This document shows, in pieces, positions 27,201-35,957 of a DNA stretch of 64,000 nucleotides. The DNA comes from Ciona savignyi. Taxonomy: Eukaryota > Chordata > Ascidiacea > Phlebobranchia > Cionidae. The position numbers were made by a program, and so were the translations under genes. The stretch spans positions 711,717 to 775,716 of the forward strand of contig CH003424.1 of NCBI GenBank assembly GCA_000149265.1. Reading direction: 5' to 3'. Under the pieces are notes generated by a model. That model did not search any database and was not told the DNA's origin. It saw only the letters and a program-made list of their open reading frames with translations. Numbering within the stretch: the stretch's first letter is position 1; the number at the start of each line of letters is the position of its first letter.

Positions 27201-30200
27201 TACTTTTTTTGTGAGTTTAAGCCATAAATATGATTGATTGATTGCACCGTATGGGTTAATAAGTGGTAAAACTAACGTTATGAGAATGGCGTATACGATA
27301 CACTGCAATAGCATGTTTTCCGGGCTAAGTTTCGACCCAATTACTTTACTAAGACCGTTGTTGGGTAGAATTGGTTGCTTTAACCAGTCGGTCACGATTT
27401 TTTACAATTTAAGTTTAAAAAATTTTGGACTCGTCACTAAGGCTGTTTTTCATATAAATCAGTATTTGTATCGTTCGCGTTACCAATTTGTCCACACGAC
27501 TGCCGACTGCAGTAACTTCGCTTAAACTAAGTAAATACGGTATTATAGGAACCCCTATGGCTTTAGCTCTGTCACTCAAATAAGACCATTCACCGGGCGT
27601 ATATTGTATCACAAGAGATTAGAACAAATGTATCCTGTTCCGAAACACCAGTAAAATCGTACCAAATCACTTTTCACAAATATTTCTTTGCTTAATCGGA
27701 TCTATTTGCATAAAAATGTCGTCGCTATTTCTTGGGTTTAGCGGCCACGTCTAATTATACCAAATTTAATAATTTATTGCTTTTTAGACGTGTTCTAACG
27801 ACTGTCGTTTTGCCGATTTTTCTCGTTTTCCAAATTTTTATCAATGGCCTGCTTCATGTTTTCATCGTGGAAACAAAAAATAAACTAAGCTAATTTAACT
27901 TATTTCGTATTCCACAGTATACTCCCAGAAACACATAACTATGCACGCCGAAAACCTCACAATATTTCAAGACGATGGAATATACGTAGGTAGCACTGAG
28001 GTCATCACTAATGACGTCATGGCTCTCAATGGAGTCATACACGTCATAGACGGAGTTCTAAAACCACAGACGGGTATGAATTATAAGTATTACTTTTTAT
28101 GGTACTTTTATTTGAACCAAAGTAGGCATATACAAATAGCTAACAATAGCCTAATCGGTGGATATGATAGTATAGGATATTCATATCCGTGAATGGGAAA
28201 ACCAAGGGGGTTAACACACGGGCAATCGTCAGATCACCTCGCGCCCACCATCGGGTTACCGGAGCTATTGCATGTGTATGATTCAATAGTTCCTTTAATT
28301 TACCCATTAATCTACTTGGTGTAAAGATATCTCTTGCTCGCTTTTCGGCATTTTGCTATGTGGGATGTCTACGTACGAATGCTCACTTTTCTTTAAAGAA
28401 ATTGTTAGCATTATTGCTTACATGTGGTTCAAATATAGGTCTATATAACTTTTTTGTTTTGCATTAAAATATTTTGTTGTTTTCCCACTTTAGTTTCTAT
28501 TTTTAATGACGCGTTTAATGACGGTTCGTTTTGGCGTCCTCTTCTGTTCTGTTATTATTATGCGTTGTTGATAATTTAATAATATAGACGAAGAAAGTGT
28601 AAGCATAATACCCTTTCAAATCTTCGATAATTTCAACCAATAAGGAGGCAAATCTAAATTCAGCATTATCTACTGGTGCGAGAGGTTCAATATGGTAGTT
28701 TCGTCTGTTAGTTCAAGCGTGGCCTGTTGGTCTAGGGGTATGATTCTCGCTTCGGGTGCGAGAGGTCCCGGGTTCAATTCCCGGACAGGCCCATTCTTAT
28801 TTTGAAGTTAACTAAATTTAAGTTTACCCGAATATATTTAAAAGTTTTTAAAATATTTAAATTCATTAGAATTACAATAGTATCATTGAATAATTTGTGC
28901 AATTAATTTATTTAGAACATAGAATATATACGTTTTGCGACACAACTAAAAACGTCATATTACATAAACACAGCTAAATCTTTAAATTTGGGGAAAACTT
29001 AAAGAATGGAAGGAGGGAAGGAGGGAAACTTTACACTAAAATAAAGATTATTACATTAGAATCAGTTTTAAACGTGAGGGTGGAGTTAGGTTAGAGTTAG
29101 TTTTGGGGTTGAGATTGGTGTTTAGGGCAGGGTTTAAATTGGTTTCCAAAATTTTAGTGTACAGTTTCCCTCCATCGCTCCTTTCCGCTTTCCCTCCTTT
29201 TAGTGTTGCCATTTGAATTTTACATGAATAATTGTTTACACCCCAATTCTACCTACAGCGTTGTCGATGCTTGATGTGGTTGAATCGGACAACCACCTTT
29301 CAACTTTTGTTGGAATGTTCGACACAGCGGATATAAAGCCAGCTCTTGCTACTGGGAACAATTTTACCTTGATAGCCCCCTACAACAAAGCATTTAAGGT
29401 ATGGAACACATTTTGATTAACAGGAATAGACGGCAAAACGAATAGTCGTTAAAACACGTCATTTAAAAGAAAAAGCATACAATTTAATAAATTTAGCGGA
29501 CCTATATGATAGGTGACTTGTTTAACGGTAACGTGGGCTACTTACATGGGATGTTCATGTTTTATTCCCGTGAGTAAAAAAAACAGGGACGAAAATGGAA
29601 AACAAGTGTTATCGCCAGATTATCTTGTGAATGCGTTAGGAAACGTACTTTTACACGGGTAAACGTCAGATTATCTCACGCCCACCGTCGGGTTACCGAA
29701 GCTATTGCATCGTGCTATGGGTTTATATTAATCCATTGATGGGTTCAGGCAATGTCCAATTACTGCCTCGCCCAAGGACACACCTGTCTTGCCAGCGGCT
29801 GGTTTCGATCACACAAAGTTTCGGCTGCCTTCCGCCGCTGACAATATTACCGATGTAGCCAACCATCGGTATAAAAGTGTCGATTTATACGATTGTGTGG
29901 CCGAATGGTTACGGTCGTATGATTGATATATATAGACATATCAAATTATATAAATAAAAACAATAAAAAACTAAGCTCAGTGAAAAAAGGGTTTTCGATT
30001 TATCCACACAAAAGTATCGGTTATGGTAAGATAGGTGACTCTATATCAACACCAACATTTTTGACTTTGAACATATATATTGCTACTTTTTAACTTTAAT
30101 AAAGTTCATTATACTCTAAATTTAATTTGTATCTACTAAGTATTAACTAACTAATAAAATACAAAAATATTAAAAACTCATGATCATATATTTAGATTGA

Positions 30201-33200
30201 ATTATTAGCGTTAATGATCTGTTAAAACTGTTAAAACATTTAATGAAAATAGAGAAAGTGCAATATTTTCTAATGATATCATGATATAATAACAAAAAAT
30301 ATAATGAACTTAAGCAAGCAGATTTTCCAGACTTCTTGGCCTAAATTCATCACACTAAAATGTTACTTATTCTACGCTAAAGAGGAAATGTCAGCACAAA
30401 ACCCACAAGAGTACTATTCCGACCCAGACAGAAAACTATTCTTTACAATTAACATGTCTAGTTATTCTTTCTTGACCCGTTAATCTTGTTAAGCAGACTA
30501 AAATTGGACACTTAGAACGGAATTAGTTGGCAAATTCGACGATCCTCTTACACGTAGTATGTGTTTAAAGAAATGCCGTTATGGCATTATGGTTTATGGT
30601 CGTCGCGAGTTATGGAACACAAAATCGCTTAAATACACAACTGCGGTTGATGTTTACAAACCAAACTGCTTTCTTTCCCGTGACCTTTGCATAGCGATTT
30701 TAACCTAGCCTACTTAAAAGCTACACAAGCATGAACTCAAGATACTTTTAGCAATCCATCTGCCAGAATTTGAAATAACATAGCGGGAAACCCGGCTTAG
30801 ATATGGCGTAATTAGTCTGGGAGTATAACAAAACTCAATAATTACAAAGTCAACTTATGGGTGTTCTGCAAACTATGTCTAACTACCGAAAATAGATGAC
30901 CTCGTAGAAGAGATAAGATCAAATAACATCAGATGCCGAAAGTAATTTTCTACTTTGGATAACAACCTATCACAAGAAAGGATAGACCGCCCAGTTTTTG
31001 AAGTATAAGAACCGATGACATAGCATCTTTTCCCACCCTTGAGGATACACTTGAATGTTCTAGTCCATAGCTTGCACACATATACATTTTTATGCATTAG
31101 TTGTTTCTGCACTTGGCTCCAGACATGTGCTGCCTATCAATGTGTAAACAGAAGTAAGGCGTTAGATCAAAATTGTAATTAAACATTAACTTTTCGACGG
31201 TCGGCATGGGTTTAATGATAAATATGTATTCCCTATAAGGTTCCCCCCTCTAACTGTTTGACGGTGGATCACGGTAACGTCTAACATGCGGAATACCACA
31301 CTAATTAATGTAGACCTTTCATTACTTTCTTCTTTTTAGAAAATGAAGAAATCCGAAAGATCATCTTTGATTCGTGACGTAGAACGATTACGTAACGTTC
31401 TTATGTACCACGTGATCCCTCAAATCGTCTCAATCAACGAGTTACAATCACGTGACAAACTTGAAACCCTCAACCCACCAATGACAATCCACGTCACGCG
31501 CTACGTCAGAATCCGTCGAATCCGGGTGAAAGGTCAACGACGTGTCGTGCGCACCAGGGCCACCAGTCTCCAATGCTCGAGAGTAATAAAAGTTCCAACC
31601 CCACCTTGCAACGGAGCGCTGTTTGTTGTGGACAAGGTAAGTCGACCGTGCCACCACTGAATATGTTGCCACAACGTCCCACCCTACACACCATATGTCG
31701 CCCACATACTTAACACTACGAGGAATGCTATTCAAGTCCAAATACTTGGTTCTTGTGATATTTATACAACTATGTCGGTTTAACACGGGCCGTCTTTAGA
31801 TCACCTCGTGAAATACCCACATGAGACGGATTACCATGGCTATTGCAGTATGTTGGATATTGTATACATATGCGTTTAAACCCGTTTTACGGTGCACGTT
31901 TATTCTCTCCAATAGGAAAGGGGGCGTTAATATACTGGCAATCACCAGATCACCTTGCGTTCACTGTCGGGTTACTTTTGCTATTGCATTGTGTATAATC
32001 AGACTTTCCTTCAATTTGGTAAAACCCTTCATTTCACTGTGTTCAGTCAAAGTGCCTTTGTCATGGGCACAACCGACTAGCTAGTCACCAGTTTCGAACT
32101 TACAACCCTTAATCTAAATAGCAACGCACTAACCCACCAAGGTAATTGGAACATCAACACAGGTTCTCCAACCACCATCTGGCTCAATACTTGCCACATT
32201 GATGTACTCAACAAAGAGCAACTTCTCCATTCTGATTACCGCAATCAAAATCACTGGACTTCAACCGGTAAGTTTTCCAACTTATTTTAACAAACCAGCC
32301 AATACAGCTGAGATTGAATAATGCAAGGGGAAAGTACAAGAGTTGATTTTCCACCCTGTCTGGGTATAAACGGCACAGTCACCCATCCAACCATGCTCCG
32401 TCGACTCTCTTTTTGTAGTTCACCCTTCCATTAGTCGAACTCAGCTTTATCGGTTGTTTTTTTGTAACCATAATACAAAAGAGTAAAACTACAACTAAAA
32501 TCTGCTTTAAAGTATTTTAACATTTTTGGGCCATTTGTGCTTGCTCGTATGATGTTTGGTTTTACATCGGATTGGCCAAATGTGGCAAAATTAAAGATAT
32601 ATCAAAAGAATATTCGTGGATTATCCATGACTGTTCGAGTTTGCATAATAATTATTTTAGGTGTCACCAATTAAGAAAATAGGTATAACATAAAACTATA
32701 AATCACAACTTTCAAGGTATTGGATGGCAAGCGACATTTCACCTTCTTTGCACCGAGCAACGATGCATTTGCGAGGATTTCCCAGCCTGTGTTGAACCGG
32801 CTGTTTAGGAAGCGGCAGCTCTTGCTTCGTGTTCTACGATTCCATTTGATCCCAGGTGGGTTATTAAGGAATATACGTAATTTTTGTGATTAAAACAACT
32901 ACTTTTGATTCTGAAGTTTGCAAAAAGGTAGTTTTTTTGGTAAAACTTAGCAGGTTATAGTCATAGAACAAAAATACTAACGTCACCGAATCTCAACAAA
33001 GAATTCATATCATAAACCATAGCATTAACATTCTACCCATCAGTATCAGAAATCAATATGAATGTTGATGAGTTGTTTTTTTTTTTATAAATGCGAAACA
33101 AATAAAAATAAAGGTCAATTTAAAGGTTAATAACTAAAACATTGCATTCTTTAGTTCAACGGCACATTGTTATTATGGAGGATAATAAATATTAGTGGTA

Positions 33201-33526
33201 TGCTATTGCTTTTTATTAGTATCATATTTGTAACATCGATATTTTTGACTGAAACAACGTGCCATGTTGAAACAACAAAGCTAAATGTTTGTACCAACAA
33301 TCCAGGGTTCAACTGCGCCGACAAGTTATCCCAACGATCCCTGCGTCACCGCACCTACCGTGGGGGATCCGTGTTTACCTGTCCCAAGCGAAGAGGAATC
33401 TTGCTCGGGCGGAAGCGGAAACGACTTCGAGCCAAAGTGACTGAATCCGACTTGGAAGCGACTAACGGAGTGGTTCACGCTATTAATAACCTGCTTCTGC
33501 CTCGCAAGTTTAATCTACTTCATTGA
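9277..33526 (+). CDS. Secreted EMI plus four FAS1 domain protein (TGFBI/periostin type), 13 exons
   Basis: Predicted matricellular, cell-adhesion protein of about 1020 aa. Exons: 9277-10403, 20784-20903, 21837-21931, 22322-22477, 23130-23248, 24052-24259, 26474-26653, 27918-28073, 29259-29398, 31340-31636, 32163-32267, 32717-32855, 33306-33526. All phases match and the sum is 3063 nt. Residues 1-30 are a signal peptide (hydrophobic FAILLVTLCVLVSV). Residues 31-376 are basic, Arg/Ser/Thr/Pro-rich and probably disordered. The EMI domain (about 377-447) shows KHVC, ENC and KCCLGYF. FAS1-1 (470-590) has LTIFMPNDD and NHVIPD. FAS1-2 (591-720) has LTLFAPTNEAF and NGVIHVIDGVL. FAS1-3 (721-882) has YHVIPQ and FVVDKVLQP. 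FAS1-4 (883-1015) has FTFFAPSNDAF, FHLIPG and TNGVVHAINNLLLP. The start is set by the TATA box and signal peptide. Intron 1 (10.4 kb) holds only repeats that I can recognise. The exon 4 donor (GTGAAC) and exon 7 donor (GTTGGT) are the weakest sites. TGFBI itself lacks the basic extension. Confidence 0.85.
13521..13640 (+). mobile_element. SINE family B copy
   Basis: GGTGTGGCCGAATGGTTAAA head, ATACATATACCAAATTATAT middle and GGATTCGAAACCGATCGAGC B-box, followed by an A-run. Lies in intron 1 of the EMI/FAS1 gene. Confidence 0.75.
16972..17120. mobile_element. Partial copy of the GGGAAACTGCTTACTAAAA MITE
   Basis: GGGAAACTGCTTACTAAAACC followed by TAACTTAAACCCTAGTTC and TTACACTAAAC matches one half of the inverted-repeat element at about 29009-29199. 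The other terminal repeat is not clear. Confidence 0.4.
17276..17384 (-). mobile_element. SINE family B copy
   Basis: The complement reads GGTCGTGTGGCTGAATGGTT, then the TACAAAAACGGTCC block and GGGTTCGAAACTTAGC. Confidence 0.75.
17775..18022 (+). mobile_element. SINE family A copy, degraded
   Basis: Head GGTTCGGTGGGTTAGTG, core CAAGCTAGTCGACTGTGTCC and tail-side CCCATACACGGGGATAGACA. A second fragment follows directly in the same orientation. Confidence 0.65.
18023..18215 (+). mobile_element. SINE family A fragment
   Basis: Core to tail only: CACACAACACACTGCAATAG, CCCGACGATGGGCGCGAGG and CCCATTAACGGGGATAAAC. Tandem neighbour of the copy at 17775. Confidence 0.75.
18701..18800 (+). mobile_element. 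SINE family B copy, diverged
   Basis: TTAGCCGAATGCTTGACGCG, CTATACAAAAACGGTGTTAG and a weak B-box (AGATTCAAATCATAGCC). Confidence 0.6.
19349..19450 (+). mobile_element. SINE family B copy
   Basis: GGTTAAATGGTTAACGCGG head, GACTTCTATTCAAAAACTG middle and CATGGGTTCGGAACTTG B-box. Confidence 0.65.
20003..20102 (+). mobile_element. SINE family B copy
   Basis: GGTCGGTGGCCGAATGGTTT head, TACAAAAATGGTCATAG middle and CATGGGTTCGAAACTGAGC B-box with an AATAAAAAA tail. Confidence 0.75.
21325..21455 (+). mobile_element. SINE family A fragment
   Basis: Core to tail only, from CATACACAACACACTGC to the TATCCTTTCC tail. Lies in intron 2 of the EMI/FAS1 gene. Confidence 0.8.
22030..22250 (-). mobile_element. 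SINE family A copy lacking its tail
   Basis: The complement carries the head (GGCGACGCACC side), TGTCCTTGGGCAAGACACA and the TGCAATAGCTCTGG core. It ends near the GCACCGTCGGG block. Confidence 0.7.
22689..22970 (-). mobile_element. SINE family A copy, nearly full length
   Basis: From the + strand: TAGGATAGGATATGG tail, CCCGTGAATGGGAAAATC, ACCGGAGCTATTGCAGTG, CTTGCCTAAGGACA, CTAGCTAGCGACAAG and GATTGAAAGGCGACGCAC head. Lies in intron 4 of the EMI/FAS1 gene. Confidence 0.85.
23415..23700 (+). mobile_element. SINE family A copy, nearly full length
   Basis: Head GATAGCTTAGTAGGTAGG, core GTGTCCTTGGGCAAGGCAC, then CCCGACGGTGGGCGCGAGG. The tail is short. Lies in intron 5 of the EMI/FAS1 gene. Confidence 0.8.
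24344..24530. mobile_element. hAT-type MITE with target duplication
   Basis: A 187-bp element with inverted ends CAGGCACGGGCAAC and GTTGCCCATGTCTG (13 of 14 complementary). Flanks are TTATAAAG and TTATAGGG, an imperfect 8-bp duplication as expected for hAT transposons. It contains GGCCGACAG and CCGGCCCACC and no coding frame. A second possible hAT-type end (TTTGCCCACCCCTG) lies at about 24562-24575. Confidence 0.7.
24600..24736 (-). mobile_element. SINE family A fragment
   Basis: Carries CCAAGGGGGTTAACTAATGG (tail side) joined to GGACTAGCTAACGACCAG and a head remnant. The central core is deleted. Confidence 0.6.
26300..26390. repeat. Unclassified dispersed repeat (AGTCGTTAAAACACGTCG)
   Basis: AACAGGAAAAGACG, AACAGTCGTTAAAACACGTC, then AAATAAAGCTGACGCGGCC. 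Related copies sit near 29420, 37020, 38700, 42957 and 52660, and in reverse near 27795. The fuller copies add TTTATTTTTTGTTTTCACG upstream. Confidence 0.6.
26946..27122 (-). mobile_element. SINE family A copy in a duplicated composite block
   Basis: Reverse-oriented family A sequence with distinctive TTGCATCGTGCTATAG and GCGGCTGGTTTCGATCACA. It closely matches 29660-29850, including the non-SINE flank GACAATATTACCGATGT. Confidence 0.75.
27315..27505 (-). mobile_element. Two SINE family B copies in tandem
   Basis: Complements at 27315-27395 and 27418-27505 each show part of the family B pattern (GGGCTAAGTTTCGACCC, GACTCGTCACTAAGGC, CGCGTTACCAATTTGTCC). The first is more degraded. Confidence 0.55.
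28170..28325 (-). mobile_element. SINE family A fragment
   Basis: Tail and core (CCGTGAATGGGAAAACC, GGGGGTTAACACACGGGC, CGCGCCCACCATCGGG) without a head. Lies in intron 8 of the EMI/FAS1 gene. Confidence 0.8.
28721..28792 (+). tRNA. tRNA-Pro (anticodon CGG)
   Basis: A 72-nt cloverleaf. The acceptor stem GGCCTGT pairs fully with ACAGGCC and the discriminator is C. A-box TGGTCTAGGGGTA and B-box GGTTCAATTCC are intact. The anticodon arm CTCGC-TTCGGGT-GCGAG places CGG at 28753-28755. CCA is not encoded, as expected in a nuclear genome. Four T residues about 8 nt downstream can end Pol III transcription. The gene lies in intron 8 of the EMI/FAS1 gene on the same strand. It looks functional and is clearly not a SINE head. 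Confidence 0.97.
29009..29199. mobile_element. MITE with terminal inverted repeats
   Basis: GGAGGGAAACTTTACACTAA at the left end is mirrored by TTAGTGTACAGTTTCCCTCC at the right. The interior is rich in GGGTTAGAGTTAG-like sequence. Relatives lie at 40085-40240 and 16972-17120, and in part near 5030-5380 (TTTTAGTGAGCAGTTTCCC). There is no coding frame. Confidence 0.65.
29545..29850 (-). mobile_element. SINE family A copy in a duplicated composite block
   Basis: Reverse-oriented. It seems to hold two joined partial copies, because the CGCCAGATTATCT and CGTCAGATTATCT blocks occur twice. From about 29660 it matches 26946-27122 and its flank. Confidence 0.75.
29893..30000 (+). mobile_element. SINE family B copy
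   Basis: ATTGTGTGGCCGAATGGTTA head and ACTAAGCTCAGTGAAAAAAG end. It follows the duplicated family A block at a similar distance as at 27180. Confidence 0.65.
31905..32141 (-). mobile_element. SINE family A copy
   Basis: GGGGGCGTTAATATACTGG, ATCACCAGATCACCTTGCG, GACTAGCTAGTCACCAG and CGCACTAACCCACCAAGG. It ends about 20 bp before exon 11 of the EMI/FAS1 gene (acceptor AACACAG at 32162). A second, smaller fragment lies at about 31785-31860. Confidence 0.75.
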
Positions 33527-33583
33527 CGTCATTGTGACGTACCTGACGTCATTGTGACGTGCCTGACGTCATCGTGACGTAAT
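33524..33583 (+). repeat. Three 20-bp repeats, each starting with a CRE palindrome
   Basis: Three head-to-tail units of TGACGTCATTGTGACGTACC begin at 33524, 33544 and 33564. Each starts with the palindrome TGACGTCA. The TGA stop codon of the EMI/FAS1 gene is the first three bases of the first unit. TGACGTCA is the textbook CREB/ATF site; regulatory use here is inference. Confidence 0.85.
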
Positions 33584-33880
33584 AGATGCAGTGGCGGCGC
33601 CTCTGTAGCCCTAGTCAAAGCGTACCGTGCCTATTAACGCCTAACATTTGAGACAGGCTCTCTACTGCTTCTGTGTCCATAATTCGTGCTCCGAGTATCA
33701 GCATATTCTATGTTACTTATTGTGCCTTGATAGCTACTGCCCTGCTGCATTCCTATCGCGTTCCCGTGTTCTTATACTGTGTCGTCCGCTTCTTGTGAAG
33801 CGTTAAAATCGAAATGAAAATGTTCCCATACCAGTATTTTGAGTGTCCAATCGTTTTTGCCATTTTTTCGCATTTTCGCT

Positions 33881-33886
33881 AATAAA
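33881..33886 (+). terminator. Poly(A) signal of the EMI/FAS1 gene
   Basis: AATAAA about 355 nt after the stop codon at 33526, in an AT-rich context, giving a 3' UTR of about 370-380 nt. Confidence 0.5.
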
Positions 33887-33909
33887 GTATTCATATGATA
33901 TCCAATGGT

Positions 33910-35957
33910 AATATTCGTATAGAGCAGTTAAAAGCCGATTTTTTTAAAAGACATTATTTATACGATACCCAAAATCAGGGCTTCCCAAACTGGGGGTCAA
34001 TTTCACACAAACTGCTATATCTATTGTACTTTTTAAGACTTCAACGTTTGAAACTAGTAATCTTACCTGATTTGTGAACTGTACGTAAATACCACTATTG
34101 GGCAATCTAGTATAAATAAGAATGCGTGTATAAGCATACAGCGGGTAATGATAGGCATTTTACATTGGATTGTAAAACTGCATATGCATAGTTTTGCCTA
34201 CCTTGAAGTCCTTTATATCACATCTAACATATGACTTCAAACTTTTAAGTCTTAACTACTCATACATTTTTGCATGTACCGCATGGCATATCTGTAGATT
34301 GCGCAAGACTAGTATATAAAGCGTAAATCATTTGTCACCTACACTGATAAAGCAAATTTTCAGTGATTAATTGCCCTAATAACTAACTCGGTGCTAAAAA
34401 TAAACATATTTGACTTACGCTTATTGAACAAGGACTGTATTGCGGTAGACTGGTTTATATTGTTAGCAAACACTGGCAATTGTGATGGAGTAATCCCATA
34501 AACAAGTGTAATGCTTGCAATTTTATCCATTGGTTTGTGCAGTAAGTAGCTTAAAAATCAAAATTTCTTGAGTTAAGGTTCGATTTGGGTGGTTCAAACT
34601 GTGGTCGTTTAATACCACGACGTAAATAGCGCACAGTAATTTAATAAAACAATTCTCCTACAGGAGACAATAGTTAACTTAACCACAAAATTTGATAAAT
34701 TCGAAAGATAAATCTAAGTTTAACTTGGCCATAAGCTATTCACTACACTAGTAAAAATGTAATCAAAGTAAAAATACTTTTAGGGTAGAGTCATAAAATA
34801 CGTCATAGTAGCTTACATAATAGTTTTTAATGCGGGGAACGACGCATTTCTTCAATTTGTTATAGTTAATATCATGACAATAATACAGTGTGCGCTTATA
34901 TCCCAGTGTAATAGAGCAGTTTCAATTATTTAAATCATGTGAATAGTGATAATAAGAGCTTGGTATAGATTTCGAGTGCTAAACTGTCTGATTGGCGACT
35001 GGTATCCGAATAAACTAACAGGCGCTACAGGTCAATGGCTGTGTATTGAACCGTCACCCAAAAGATCATGAGTATTAGGTGTTGTAAAACATAAATTCTC
35101 GTTTACTACAAATACAACAAGAAATCGGAGAATAAGTAATCCATAGGGGCTTAGACGAAAATCTTAAAAATATGAACGATAAGTCGTATAGTACAGAACC
35201 ATAATACATTTCTCAGGGTGGAATAGAAAACTCGCACGGTATCCAATCAACCAAAGCGGGATTTTGTTCAAGTAGAATTGTTGCGATTGTGAGGTGTTGT
35301 GTATCACTAGCAGCTTTGGTGCTTGAGTTTGGCTTGTACAGTTACCGCCGAACGCTTGACATTTTGACATTTTTAATACGATAAGCACCTCCCACTGCCT
35401 TTCTGTCCTTTGCAACTCGTGCAAAGGTGAAACGTGACCCGGAGTTGTGAAATATAAGTGACCGTATAATCCAACACACTTGGCCTGGACCACTTGACCA
35501 CTTTTATCTTCGTTGGTGTCGGTTGTATTGTACGTTGGAACGAATCATGTGAGTATTATCACTTGGAAGGTATCCAGGCTTGTTATAATGTCTGGGCGGT
35601 GAGAGAGAACGTCCACTTTCGTCCGTCGGAATGTCACCTGCGATACAAGATTCCGACTCTTATAAACAACTTGTAGATCATAGGATAGAGATAAATAAAG
35701 CTGAATTTGCACTTTTCGCTTTCAGGCGTTTTGGAATGTTGATTCAGACTATTTATCTAAGATTCAGCAAAAACATTTCAACAACAAGCAAATATCAACT
35801 GTAGTAAATTAATTGAATTTATCAATCCATATTATTTATATGTCATACAGTTTTTTGAAATAAATCATTTAAACATCCCAAATAGCCTAAAGTGTATAAA
35901 ACACGGTCTTGTATTCCACCACACTACCGTACAAAAAATATTTTTTCTGTAAGAAAA
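33910..35957. other. Intergenic region between convergent genes
   Basis: About 2 kb between the 3' ends of the EMI/FAS1 gene (+) and the GPCR gene (-). I see no gene, no SINE and no long repeat. The GPCR 3' UTR must lie at the right-hand end, but I found no clear AATAAA for it. Confidence 0.5.

Noticed and set aside
31448..31786. Minus-strand frame of 112 codons opposite exon 10 of the EMI/FAS1 gene
   Set aside because: Shadow of a real coding exon. The plus strand carries the FAS1 motif YHVIPQ with matching splice phases.
35494..35676. 60-codon plus-strand frame possibly a small cysteine-containing peptide
   Set aside because: No convincing signal peptide and no splice or poly(A) context; likely chance.
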